Part shown: piece after piece, positions 22,381 through 33,230 of the stretch | Numbering within the stretch: position 1 is the first letter of the stretch | Layout of the letters: each line of letters begins with the position of its first letter | NCBI GenBank assembly: GCA_029204225.1 | Contig: MU831567.1 | Location: 102,160-166,159, forward strand | DNA: 64,000 bases | Reading direction: 5' to 3' | Origin: Diphasiastrum complanatum | Taxonomy: Eukaryota > Streptophyta > Lycopodiopsida > Lycopodiales > Lycopodiaceae | The notes under the pieces: generated by a model | The model's database searches: none | The model's input: the letters and a program-made list of their open reading frames with translations, nothing else | What the model was told of the DNA's origin: nothing | Position numbers and translations under genes: made by a program

Positions 22381-22500
22381 CTCTCTTGTCTCTCCGTTGG
22401 AATTCACTTCTCTCTCCTCTCTCCGGTGGAATGCATGTTCTCTCCCCTCTCTCCGATGGAATGCACGTTCTCTCTCCTCTCTCCGGTGGAATGTGCATGT
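22381..22500. repeat. 30-bp tandem repeat, about three and a half copies
   Basis: Units start at 22411, 22441 and 22471, each with TCTCTCTCC and CGGTGGAATGCA. A decayed unit precedes them. The ORFs across this region on both strands (22312-22791) are produced by the repeat. Confidence 0.9.
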
Positions 22501-22686
22501 GCTATGTGGTAGCTCGTCATTGGCTGTCCACATCCACATTCCACCACAAACGTAAAAAAATTTGCGAAAAAAAAACGGCAAAAAACCGAAAAAAAAAATG
22601 GTCCACACGTACGGCCGTACCGTACGGCCAAAAAATGGAAAAAAATAGAGAGAGAGAAAACAACCTTCGCACAATGGCATTACGTA

Positions 22687-22786
22687 GGGGAAGGCCCAAA
22701 GCCCTCGGGCCTTCTTTGCTGGTCGGGGCTCCGCCCTCGGGCAAGGGCCCTCCCAGCAAGGAAGGCCCTTAAGCAGGGCCTTCCCC
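22687..22786. repeat. 100-bp GC-rich segment with 11-bp inverted ends
   Basis: It starts GGGGAAGGCCC and ends GGGCCTTCCCC. Inside are further GGGCC/GGCCC words that could fold. The same 11-mer occurs at 63610-63620, and a similar hairpin lies at 51041-51107. Confidence 0.6.
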
Positions 22787-22885
22787 CCCACTAAAAATGC
22801 AAAGTCGAATCAATAGTAGCCCAATCATTGAATGCATTATCAACAATAGAGAATAGGCTTTGAAAAAAAGGGATAAGTTATAATA

Positions 22886-23125
22886 TAGAAATAATGTTGT
22901 ACATTGTAAAGGGGCAGCAGTCTTTGATTGTAATGGGAAAAAAAAGCCATGGTTTTGGCTATGAAACAATGTTGTACATTGTAAAGAGGAGGTTGTCTTT
23001 GATTGTAAAGGGAAAAAAGTTTGTTTGAGCCAAGGTTTTGGCTATAATTATAGAAACAATGTTGTACATTATAAAGAGGGGGTTGTCTTTGATTGTAAAG
23101 GGAAAAAAGTTTGTTTGAACTAGCT
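22886..23125. repeat. Three-copy tandem repeat, unit about 77-90 bp
   Basis: Copies start at 22886, 22963 and 23053, each with AATGTTGTACATTGTAAAG, GTCTTTGATTGTAA and GTTTTGGCTAT. Copies 2 and 3 are the most alike. ORFs read across them are repeat artefacts. Confidence 0.9.
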
Positions 23126-23159
23126 TGATGAGTTCTTTTTGACAAAAGTAAAGGAGGAT

Positions 23160-24320
23160 GCCTTGTGGAGTTTGCTTTGGAGCTTGTGACATTGATTTCA
23201 ACTTTGCAACCTTCTCTCTTGTGTTGGATTTTGAGCTTTGCAAAGAAAAATGAGGAAGGGAGGTATGGTTTTCTAAGCTAAGTGAAATGAAATTTTTTTC
23301 CTGAAGATGGCTGCTTTTACTTGGTCAAGTGCACTAACTTTAGCAATGGTCTCTAGCTCTTTAGTAGTATTCCAACAAGGGCCATTAAAAGTATTTCCAG
23401 AAGATTTTCACCAAATTCGCAGATTATCTTATGGTGATTGTCAAATTTGGATCATTTTGAATGTTGTGATAATTAAAAAAATACCTTGGACTCCAAAGTG
23501 CCATTAAATACAAGTGTTGCAACAAGACGAACTTGAATAAAATCTACCTCATTCAAATTTTTTGGCACTCTAACAAAATGAGATAACATTGCTTTTTCTG
23601 ATTTCAATGTTTGGCCAACTTTTGTCTTTCAACTCAAAATGATTACATTGAGAATGGAATGAACTGAATAATCTGAACATTGATTTGATGGGGAAGCTGG
23701 GTCTCATGAGGACGTTCCCGAGAGATGAATGCCAGATAGAGCCAACTTGGCGGGCGTAGCTACTGCTACTGACTGCGGTGTAATTCTCTTCCAAGCCCCA
23801 GATCATCTCCGACGATCTGTTGTAAAATTAAACTTATAAAACAACAAATAATATTGAGTAAAGCAACAAAGGAAGGATATCTACTGCTAGCATGCATTCC
23901 AATATTGCAGATCGTACACATTACAGAATAGAGTATTGCTGGAATCGCTTTTATTGCCAGAACTAAATTTACAATGTTTTTCTTGAGCGCTGTCTGTTTC
24001 CCAGATCAACGCGTTGGCACAAGAGAGGTATTCTCTCTCACGAGTAAATGCAACTAGCTACTACTAATCTATAAAACTCACTATCGAGCTATATCGAACT
24101 CTTACCGTTCAGTTTGTTCTATATCTGAGACTATATATGTCTGTATGTGCGATATCTCTATATCCTTCGTTGATCCTATTATGTGATCAATCCAGGGAAC
24201 TGATTAAGTTAAAAGATCTAATAAAAAAAATGCATTAGGCTTAATCAAATTTACTGATTCTAGTTGCCTGTCATTGTCTTCCGTGCATCAGCCGCTTTCT
24301 GCCCAATTACTTCACGTTGT
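23160..24320. other. Gene-free stretch
   Basis: Short ORFs at 23307-23507 (+) and 23570-23806 (-) have no recognisable domain. I see no further structure. Confidence 0.4.
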
Positions 24321-24326
24321 AGACCT

Positions 24327-24410
24327 TCGCATTTTGCTAAAAGACACCTTCGCAATTTCAAGGGCACCTTCGCAAGATTAAGGGCACCTTCACATTTTTA
24401 AGGGAGGCAT
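24327..24410. repeat. Short tandem repeat ACCTTCGCAATTTnAAGGGC
   Basis: About four imperfect copies of a 23-28-base unit centred on CACCTTCGCA occur in a row. Confidence 0.7.
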
Positions 24411-24493
24411 TTGGAGACAGTGTCGCCTTTTTTTGAAGGGCGAAAAATGCGACAAACTCAAAGGTAGACTGAAAAATATTTACTATAGAGGGC

Positions 24494-24528
24494 ACTCTGA
24501 TACCATTGTAGAGGGTGCTCTAATACCA
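24494..24528 (-). other. Two adjacent primer-binding sites
   Basis: ACTCTGATACCA at 24494-24505 and GCTCTAATACCA at 24517-24528 are 23 bases apart. Each is followed by TTGTAG or CTGTAG, so the PBS-LTR junction is itself duplicated. The second abuts the LTR start at 24530. Confidence 0.75.
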
Positions 24529-24529
24529 C

Positions 24530-25143
24530 TGTAGGAAAAAATACTACAAATTCTCCCTCAGAGAACACGATAAAAGTTTGAATAAATCAAACTAATATCA
24601 GTGTCTTCAATCAAGTGTGATTCTGGTCTATGTACTAATAGAGCAATTTTTACCTTCATTGAATAAAGCATGCGGATTCAAGAGATATATGCGTGAGTGT
24701 GATAGATAATTTTAGACAATTAGAATAACTGAGAAAAATCATCTGTTGAGAAACTTTAATCCGAGTAGTGCACATGTATTTATATTGTTACAAGATAGGT
24801 CTTTTGGCCTTTTACTTCTGTAACAGTAGATCTAAGCATTAAGACGGTTGATATTCAACAAACGTTCTATTTCTAGACTTAAAACATTTTGTTTCCAAAC
24901 TCGAAAAATCTTTGTTTGCAAACTGTTTGCGACAGTTTCGTGAATGTTTTGAGTTTGAGATTGAACAAAAATGAAAATATTTCGCAACAAGATATTGTTC
25001 GCGAATCTTTTGAGTTTCAACAAGATAATGTTTGCGAATCTTTTGAGTTTCGAGATACTTTCGAGTTCGAGATCGTTTCTCAGCCTTTGTCAATTGTGCA
25101 CTTTGTTAGTAGAACCGAGATTTGTCCGTTGAGGTGTTCTACA
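24530..25143 (-). repeat. Copia LTR (minus), partner of the LTR at 35834
   Basis: This 614-bp LTR is bounded by TG and ACA and is the reverse complement of 35834-36574 over most of its length. Shared words include AGAACACCTCAA, TATTTATATTGTTACAAGAT (TATA-like region) and GCATGCG/ATTCAAG. A PBS adjoins its inner edge, but no gag follows. It contains inner repeats of GCGAATCTTTTGAGTTTC. Its outer end abuts LINE sequence. Confidence 0.88.
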
Positions 25144-26260
25144 AGATTTTGAGAAAGCCTTCGATCGAATCAGTTGGGATTATATTCTAACTTTTTGTTA
25201 GGCTTTTGGTATTCCTTCCTCCTTTTGGAGCTTCGTGCACGTCCTTTATAACTCATCCTCTGCTAAGGTCCTTTTTAATGGGTGTCTATCTGATAGCTTT
25301 TCCCCTACTTGTGGCATTCGGCAAGATTGTCCCTTGTCCCCCATGCTCTTTGCCATTGCCATTGAACCCCTATCTTGTGCCTTCCATGAGGCAACCCCGC
25401 TCTCCCGTATTTCTCCAGTCCTTTCGCCTTTGAGGCCGCTCTCGCACCAACTCTTTGCTGATGACGTTACTCTACTCTCCCTCCTCTTTGAACCTCATGT
25501 TATTCATCTCCTTTCTCTCTTTTGTGAATTTTGTTATTGCTCCTCCTCCAGCTATCGAAATCTAAACTTCATGTTATTCACACTATAGTGCCCTCTTGAG
25601 TCTTCTGTCTAGGCTTCTGCATTGTCCCCCATGGCACGGTCACCCACCTGCTGGACATTCTCTTTGGTATTTATTTGTCTTCTGCTCAATGCTCTCGATG
25701 GTTCCTTTGATCATTTTCTGACAAACTTGCTTCTTGGGACTCTCAATTCATGTTCTTTCCCTCTCGGGTGTTGGTCGTCTGACACATCCTCTCTGCTCTT
25801 CTAGTCTTCTTCTCCTCCCTCTTCGTTGTTACTTGTTCCTTGCATGATTCTCTTGCTAAGGCCCTTTGTCGCTTCCTTTGGGCTGGGAAGCGTCCTCTTC
25901 TTCTTTGGTCTGTTTGTTCAGCTTCTACTAGGGATGGAGGCCTTGGTATTCCCAAACCTCCCCTTAAAAACTGTTCTTTTGTTCTCCATCATCTTTCTTC
26001 CCTTGCTCTCCCCTCTCAGCATTGGCATGCATTTCTTCTCTCCTTTATGGCATCTTATGTGGTTGTGCCTCCCTTGCTTCGACCTTCCCCCACTTTTGGT
26101 CATATCCTTTTGGTTGCTCGTTTCATTCTAAAGGCCCTTTTGTTTTGACAAACCTGGCTCGATTGTTTCTTCTACTTTGTTCCTTTCTTTCATGGCGGGA
26201 TGTCTCCACCCTCCCCTCTGCGGAATCCATTTGAACTTCATCTATGTTCTAGGTCAATGA
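25144..26260 (+). pseudogene. LINE (L1-type) reverse transcriptase fragment
   Basis: Starting right at the LTR end, the plus strand reads FEKAFDRISWDYI, a stop, then FWSFVHVLYNSSSAKVLFNG, CGIRQDCPLSPMLFAIAIEP (GIRQGCPLSP motif with one Gly changed to Asp) and QLFADDVTLL (catalytic FADD). Later frames give KALCRFLWAGKR (25870) and RDGGLGIPKPP (25935), typical of the region after the RT in plant L1 ORF2. The endonuclease and ORF1 are missing, so this is a 5'-truncated or interrupted copy, with several frameshifts. Confidence 0.88.
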
Positions 26261-27640
26261 ACAACCTCTTTCCCGCTCTCACCCCCACCTTTCCCTTTCC
26301 CCATATGTGTAGTTGTGATCAACTCGTCATCCAACCTGCAAAAGTTCAAATGCCCTAATTCTTAAATTAAAACACAAAGCCACAAACGAATACTACTTTT
26401 GTGAGAAAAAGAAAACTACATCTCTATAGGCATGTTATTTTGAAAGAGAACACCGACAAGCCTAATTTGAATATGAAACAACATCATTTGTTCTTGCATG
26501 GCATGTGGACACAACAAAGAATACAAAGCAAAAGTAGCACTTGAAATGAAGACAAGTTCCAATAAGAATCTTAAATCTCTAAATGACTTGCGCATGCAAC
26601 CATTGAAGAAAGGACTACTAAATTGATAATAAAGTATAGCTAGACAAAATATGAAATTCAGTCCTTAGTTGTTACATGTGCACTAAGATATAAAATATAA
26701 AATAAATAAATTCTAAAGTGGTACTAGAATAACAAGCACCATAAATTGTTTTTTGAATGAAAAAAAAATGTGTTGACACTTGAAAAAATGTTGAATTAAA
26801 ATATAAAATAAAATCAAATGTATATAAAACAAGGGACTTTTTTTTCATTTACCAAATGTCTTTTGTTATTTTCTTTTTTAGATGCGTGCATGATTACTTA
26901 CATGTGAGATAGTTCGACCTTAAATTAAGGTTCAAACTTAACAAGTATCAAGTTTAAAAGTTGGACAACATGTTCGCTTTCGTGCAGGAATCACAGAGCC
27001 ACGTTGGGGTTGGAGAGGCTAAAAAAACAACACCATACAACCCGCAGACAAACGGAAAGGTTGAGAGCATCACAGCTTGTCTTTAATGTTGACTTTTTTC
27101 CAAACTCCATTGACCGACCTCAACATATGGTATTGCCTTTGCAAGGCAAGGCCAAAAAGCAAATAACATATGCAATACTTTGTGAAAATTTTACAAATAT
27201 TGGACCTACAACGAGGTAGCAAGGACTGGAAACTAATGCACCAGCAGAGTATTCAAGAGACTACAATTCTAATATATAATAGGTATTGGGTAAATTCAGG
27301 ATACAAAAAAATTTACTAGCAACATTATAATGCCTTACGCCAAGTAGACCACATACTAGACATGGAGGTCAGTCTCAAGAGAAACATGGAGGTCTGTCTC
27401 AAAAGAAGACATGCTTAAAATGCACATCAATAGTCGAAGGATTGTTCATTTATAGTTGATGGAAAAAATAATGATTTACTCTCTACTGACTACAAAGAAA
27501 TACCAACTAGTCCTTGCCACAAAATGTACCCAACAAAAGTTAGCTGCACTAAAAATCATAATATCATGGTAGATAATTATTATTTTACTTTAATGGCATG
27601 CAATTCATTGCCAAGGCACTTGGCAAAGTAGTGTATCCCA
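26261..27640. other. Gene-free AT-rich stretch with one dispersed repeat
   Basis: No domain is seen. Positions 27104-27160 (CTCCATTGACCGACCTCA, then GTATTGCCTTTGCAAG) match 50728-50785, marking an unnamed dispersed repeat. The rest is AT-rich with short accidental ORFs. Confidence 0.5.
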
Positions 27641-27644
27641 AGTG

Positions 27645-28560
27645 GTGTATCTTTTTTTTTGAAAGGCTTAAAAGCACTATCATATATTCACAAATATACA
27701 ACTACAAAAAGAACGGCACCAACAAGGCCGACTCAGTTTGAGGTCCAACAAACTACTTACAAAGCCCAAAGGCTACCAAGCTAGCGTACCACGCAAGGCA
27801 CTAGTATGAAAACTAACTTAAGTAGTACGTAGAAAAAACATAGCCAACCTAATACATGCTTCCGACGATAAGGAAGGAGGGTCCCTGCCCCTCAAACACC
27901 TGCTGGTTCCTTAATGTCTAGATCTTCCACAAAGCAGCCCCCCTGCACACATGCCAGAAAGTGAGAGTAGAGGAATCCGTCAGAAGGGAGTCACCAAGGA
28001 GGATGGTGTCAATGTCCAGAGAAAAGATGAGTCCCCAAGTCGAAAATATGTGACCCAGCTCCACCCAAAGGTGCCGATGACAATGGAAGAACAAGTGCTC
28101 CACCGTTTCTTTAGCCAGTTGGCAAAGTGGGCAAAGGCGATCATCAAGGAAAGGCCACTTAGAAAGCAAGGGTAAGGATTTGGTGAGAATACAGTAGGCA
28201 AGGTATTTGAGTTTTCCTACAAGAAGAGAGCGGGTGGTCTTAAGGCGACATTGCTAGTCGGACAAGGTATGAGAGGCAGACCAAAGGTGGTTAAGATAAT
28301 CCGGGAAAAGGGAAGGAAATTGTCGATGGTGTAGGGAGGAGTAAGCAAAGAGAGAACAAACAAGGGGGGCAGGGGGGGGTGGTTTCCTAGCCCAAAAGGT
28401 CGAAGGGGGGGATTGGAGTCACATGAAGCATAATGGCATAGGAGGAGGCCAAGAAGACAAGTCGAAGTTTGACAAGGGAAAGTATAGAGGAAGGTAAAAC
28501 CTGGCAAGAAGGGACGTGGACCAACTGATTAAGGGATAGAAGGCCTTGATGATGCCACGC
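27645..28560 (-). pseudogene. LINE ORF2 C-terminus (zf-RVT) with poly-A tail
   Basis: Frame 27918-28169 reads SKWPFLDDRLCPLCQLAKET and VEHLFFHCHRHLW, the zf-RVT zinc region (CPLC...ETVEHLFFxC) found after the RT in plant L1 elements. Upstream frames to 28560 hold weaker LINE sequence. At 27651-27660 a T run on the plus strand is the poly-A tail of the minus-strand copy, so the 3' end is near 27650. The RT itself is absent, as expected for 5' truncation. This copy and 25144-26260 keep different halves. Confidence 0.85.
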
Positions 28561-29000
28561 GAACTTGATACTTGGCCGAAATTTTGACATTTTTCTATTG
28601 TGCAGCACATCCACGCCAAAAATTTTCCGAGGACCCTGCCAGTGAAATCCAGGCTGGAGGTGGGGTCCGACAGCAATATTTTAATTTTGTGTGGCATTGC
28701 CACGCGTGGCCATGCCACAAACTTTTTTTGAAACTCAGAATTCAAAATATGAGCGCCAAAATTTGTCGACATGTGCGTGAAAGTGCCACGTACGGTTGTT
28801 ATTTAACCACTTATCATGTGACATGTATCTTTGGAGATTTGCCACGCGTGGCAAATCTCTAGAGAAAATTCTAGGGAGCTGGGTTTTTTTATTGCCACGT
28901 GTGGCAAAATTTGCCAAAAAATTTGCCACGCATGGCAATATCAAAACACAATACTTAAGAGCTTTTGCTTTGGAAATTTGCCATGCATGGCAAAATTAGT
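28561..29000. repeat. Cluster of GCCACGCGTGGC-type palindromes
   Basis: At least six copies of a GCCACG-CGTGGC inverted pair lie here. The longest is a perfect 26-bp palindrome at 28834-28859 (half-site GAGATTTGCCACG followed by its reverse complement). A perfect 18-bp palindrome TTTGCCATGCATGGCAAA is at 28977-28994. Imperfect ones are at 28693-28716, 28894-28909 and 28924-28937. The cluster sits about 600 bases beyond the 3' end of the CACTA transposase relic, where such elements carry subterminal binding-site repeats. Confidence 0.75.
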
Positions 29001-29600
29001 TTGTTGTAATTTTTTTCTTTTAACTATTATGAATAATATATTGATAAACAACAACTTTATGATTAAATTAATAGCAAATGAGATTTTTTTTGAGGTTTTG
29101 AATAGGTACATACTTATAATAAAATGTGAACAAAAAATCAAATGATCATTATGTCAAATTATTATGCTCTGACGAATTGAAATTATTATTGGTTGAATAT
29201 AACATGCTATCTTATGCATATACGGACATTATGATGTGTTTCTATATTGAGAAAATTGCTGATTTGTTGATAAAAAAGTTGCAATGTTATACACGTTTGT
29301 GTGTTTGCAAAGATGAATGAATAATCAAACATTGTGGCAATGTGTATTATTATCTCAAAGAAGATGCTTTTTAATCATAATATATAAATAATGAACGTTC
29401 TATATTTTCTAATTGTTCTCTTAATTAGTTCACACATCTATTAATATTGATAAGTTTACTCAATTTTAAGTGATTGTGAGATGCATTTGAAATGAAACTA
29501 TAGAAATGCAACATCGTAGAAAAATATAATAATTTTAATTTGAAAACAATATATATTGACCACAATGTCTCATTTTATGACAAAATTATTTGTGACATGT
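29001..29600. other. AT-rich gene-free stretch
   Basis: No coding signal is seen. The stretch probably belongs to the 3' non-coding part of the adjacent CACTA relic. Confidence 0.35.
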
Positions 29601-29607
29601 ACATACT

Positions 29608-31600
29608 TTATTCATCATCACAAGATTCAAATTCATCAGCCAATACATCTTGCAACTCAACTCCGCTAAGATGACTTTCATCATCACTATCGAAATCAAA
29701 ACCTCTCTCAATATTGTCTTCATGCAAAGAATCATTGTTGTCCTCTTCATCATCTGAGTTGTCGAAATCATGAGAATCAATGGTAGCAAAAAATTCACTA
29801 CGATCTTTTTTTACAGTTGCATTTGATCCTCTATAGTTGATTTGAACCATTTCACATCAAACAACAAATATTTACCCATTTCACCAAAACACACCTCGTA
29901 TATGGCTTGTATGGTTCCTACATATCCAAGCTCTCCAGAAATTGGACTTTGATCTCGAGCACTACTCCGACTATCTTGATGAAAAGATGTCATCACACCA
30001 CAATCATAAGTTCGTCACTTCATATCAATCGATTCAATGCGATGATGACGACCATATGCCCACATTGTACTATACTTTTGATATTGTCACATGCTGATTA
30101 TAATTAAAATAATAATCAATCATCGTACAAATTAAAATTGTTCACTTATAAAAAATAGAGTTATAGACAAACCTTCCAATCACATCCTCTGCAAATTCTC
30201 ATTCTATGTCAGATACGAATTGTCTCTTTGATCTTGCTTGTTGGAGTGCATCAACAATCCAGTCTATGGTGCATTGGTTGGGCAATGGCTCAACATCATG
30301 TGAAGGTGCAGCTTGACCTCTACACCTATTGTGTTGGTGTTGATTTCTAGTCAATATCTTTTTTTTTTCTTGTTCATATAATTCCAACCACTTATCCATT
30401 ACTCCTGTCATCAATCCAATTGCATCTAGTTGAAGAACAATTATGTTCGATCGCAACCCCGCCGATTTCAATAGGTGTCATTTTTTTAAGACTACTTATA
30501 CTTTGAGGTTTTTCACCTTTCACCTCATTGCTTTTCTCATCATGCCATAGTCATGGAGTAGATGGATCTATTTGAACTAAAAATTCAGTAACATAAAATA
30601 GAGATTCTTGCACTAACCATCCCTTTGACATGCTTCCCTTTGGCCTTGCCTTCTTATGCACAAATCTTTCAACAATTTCATGAATCTCTCCAAGAAAAAC
30701 ATTCACCTACAGAAAATTTTAATACAATGAGAGCCTTCTGTTATTAATTTAAAAGAATCACACTACAATTATTGAAACCACTAAAATCAAAATCATGTGT
30801 ATTATACCTTGAGTGCATAGGACCGGCAATACCAACTTCTTGGACCAAGTGCACAAGCAGATGCACCTGTATGTCTTGGATAGAAGTTGGAAATTCCCTC
30901 TTAAGCATACATACACCCTCCACCATATTTTCCATTATCAAACATCCATCTATATCATGTTTGTAGTATAACTAGATTTTAGTACGTTCATATGATTTTA
31001 TCAAACTTGTATTAGAAAAAAAAACATGCAATTTCATAAGATATTGATGTGAACGAAAAAATTTAAGTACCTGATAGTGGATGCTAATTTGTAAATGGCA
31101 CACGAAGTTGATCAGTTAGACAACCACGAATGCACTTTGGAAATATGTACTCGACCATCTTCAACCAATCATGAGATTTTAGACCATGGAGTTTTCTTTC
31201 AGATGTGAATGATGTTTGTAGTGAATGAGCAAAACTTGTTGATGTTCTCATGTCGCAAATGACTGACCATACATACTTATACTCTTCTTTTTAAAGAATC
31301 CAAGGGGCTCTTGGAGTATAGATATTTCCATTTGGCCTATACTCTTTTTTTGTTTTTGATTTTTATAAATCATGTCTGGCAAAAATACTATCTTTGTCGC
31401 CCACCAAGTGTTTCCATATTGATTCACCCACATTTTTGAATATGTGAATAGGGTCAAGCAAGTGATTGATCAAAAGGTTATTCCAATATGGTAAACAATG
31501 AAAGATGGATAGTCTTTTGATACCATTGATTGGCTTACTCTCGGATTCAATTCAAAGTTTGTGCCAATCTGCCACAGACATTCTCTTTGAGGCATTCTTG
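29608..31600 (-). pseudogene. CACTA (En/Spm-type) TNP2 transposase relic
   Basis: Minus-strand frames, in order: INHLLDPIHIFKNVGESIWK near 31450, VICDMRTSTSFAHSLQTSF and SHDWLKMVEYIFPKCIRGCL near 31140-31250, CMLKREFPTSIQDIQVHLLV and GIAGPMHSRY at 30800-30910 (DUF4218 region of TNP2 transposases), then YEVCFGEMGKYLLFDVKWFK at 29811-29996 (DUF4216-like C-terminus) and an acidic tail (29608-29850). The pieces are separated by stops and possibly introns. TNP2/TnpD is the transposase acting on CACTA ends. The catalytic N-terminal half is missing or too decayed to read. Confidence 0.85.
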
Positions 31601-31856
31601 TTTCTGATCTTCCTCCAAAGCCTCTTCTATGAGCATTTCTAGATGAATGATTTCATCATGCATCAACTAACATATAAGATTGTCATTCATGAAAATTAAA
31701 AATAAAATTAAGATATGCAAATCAAACACCATATCTTAAATTAGGACATGCAGTATGAAACATAAAAAAACAATTACTTGACATTCAATATAACTTGTTC
31801 TCACTAAATCGATAAAATGTATTTTGATATTCACAAGGTACATGCTTAAGTTTGGC

Positions 31857-32066
31857 TCAAGCCTTTTGTACACATCTTAGAAGAGGACGATTGAAGCTAT
31901 ATTTGATGAATAGCTCTTCACCACATTTAATGGGCCTTATCTCACATACCATTATGTATGTACCTTTTGAGTTCCTAGAAAAGTATTCTTCCTTTTCATT
32001 GGTGCATTCCTCAAACTCACAATTAGTTAATGAAGGTCGAACCATCTCTCTCCAACTTTCATCCAC
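31857..32066 (-). pseudogene. Possible SET-domain fragment
   Basis: The minus-strand frame reads SLTNCEFEECTNEKEEYF, then SKGTYIMVCEIRPIKCGEEL and FIKYSFNRPLLRC before a stop. This resembles the end of a SET methyltransferase domain (valrdIkkGEELfxdYgf). It lies between the CACTA relic and a copia LTR remnant, and its first dozen codons overlap the LTR-shared segment (32035-32165). It may be a captured host exon or part of an element protein. The similarity is short, so the call is tentative. Confidence 0.35.
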
Positions 32067-32426
32067 ATCTAAAAGTGAAAACTAGAGAATTAGTGACATT
32101 TGTCACTTCACATGCATGCATTTCTAGCTACTTTTACCAAGTGTCAAATTTTCAACTAGAATTGTACAAATCATCATGCATGTTGTGCATGCCTTGCATG
32201 TCACTATGGAACACTTACAACCATTGCATGTGATGTGCCACGAGTTTCTACAAGCCTATTATTGACATTTCTATGTCTACATTCTATATGCAAATTGTAT
32301 ATTACCAAATGTAGCTCGAGTTTCTTCTAGGCCAAATTTGGCATTTACAATATGAAACAACATATACACATAGAAAAAACTTTGTCAAAAGCCTAAAGTC
32401 AAGATAGATGATTTTTCATTTTTCAA
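32035..32426 (-). repeat. 3' LTR remnant of copia element F
   Basis: Positions 32035-32165 repeat at 35361-35490 (about 93% by eye). The right edge at 32426 (TTTTTCAACA before CTCCTAAAAA) is where the polypurine tract is expected. The outer part of the LTR is missing, replaced by the SET-like sequence. Confidence 0.65.
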
Positions 32427-32443
32427 CACTCCTAAAAATTAAT

Positions 32444-32892
32444 CTATGTTGACTTGAACATGGATCTTGGAATTATTCGAAGATTGGCTCTATGTTTGAA
32501 GAATGAATTTTTGCTCAAAGGTTTGGTGAGCAAATCTGCAATACAAAATGATGTGTCGATGTGCTCCAAATAGATTTCCCCTCCAATGAGCTTCTCTCTC
32601 ACAAAGTGATGTGCAACTTTGATGTGTTTGCTCCTTGCATGAAATATTGGACTGTTGGCAAGGGCTTGTGCTGAAAAATTGTCACACATGATCAATGGTA
32701 GATCATCTTCTTTGATAATCTTTAGCTCCACAAGCAACCTCTTGATCCAAAGCACTTCTTTTGTTGTAGTAGTAAGTGCCTTATATTCAGCTTCACAACA
32801 TGAGAGTGATATGGTATCTTGCTTTTTGGAAAGCCAAGATATTAAATTTCCTCCAAGATATATGACATATGCACTTGTAGATTTCCCAACCT
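32444..32892 (-). pseudogene. Copia element F RNase H, fused to pre-integrase
   Basis: Frame 32444-32755 carries LWIKRLLVELKI, MCDNFSAQALANSPIFHARS and HIKVAHHFVREK...ADLLTKPLS. Upstream in the same strand are SWLSKKQDTISLSCCEAEY and KSTSAYVIYLGGN. That last segment follows directly on ELWHRRLG of the pre-integrase zinc module (junction about 32880-32892). Integrase and RT are missing in between, roughly 2.5 kb compared with a full copia element. Confidence 0.88.
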
Positions 32893-33230
32893 TCTATGCC
32901 ACAACTCCTCCTTAGACATAAGAGCAATCACAAAAGTTTGTATTCTCATAAGAATTTAACTTGAAGATGCCACCATATCTAGATCCATTAGCTAGGATCT
33001 CATCACCTTTCTTAATAAAGCAAGTATTGGAATTGAATTTTACATCACAACCACGATCAAGCAACTTTCCAACATTTATCAAGTTCTTTGTAAGCATAGG
33101 AACAAAAAGAACATTGGAAAGTGATAGAACTTTAGAAAAAGAAAGATTTAATGGAATGTTGCCAATTCCTTCAATAGAGCATTCATGATCATTTGCTGTA
33201 TAAATAGATCTTTTATGTCCTTTTTAAGGT
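32893..33230 (-). pseudogene. Copia element F GAG-pre-integrase
   Basis: Frame 32912-33097 reads MLTKNLINVGKLLDRGCDVKF and DEILANGSRYGGIFKLN. SKEELWHRRLG follows in a neighbouring frame. A stop and frame change break the region. Confidence 0.82.

Noticed and set aside
22312-22791. Overlapping ORFs of 128-159 codons on both strands
   Set aside because: They run across a 30-bp tandem repeat and a GC-rich inverted segment, and the translations are low in complexity.
22886-23125. Regularly spaced repeats resembling a CRISPR array
   Set aside because: The units are adjacent and diverged without unique spacers, the genome is a plant nucleus, and there are no cas genes.
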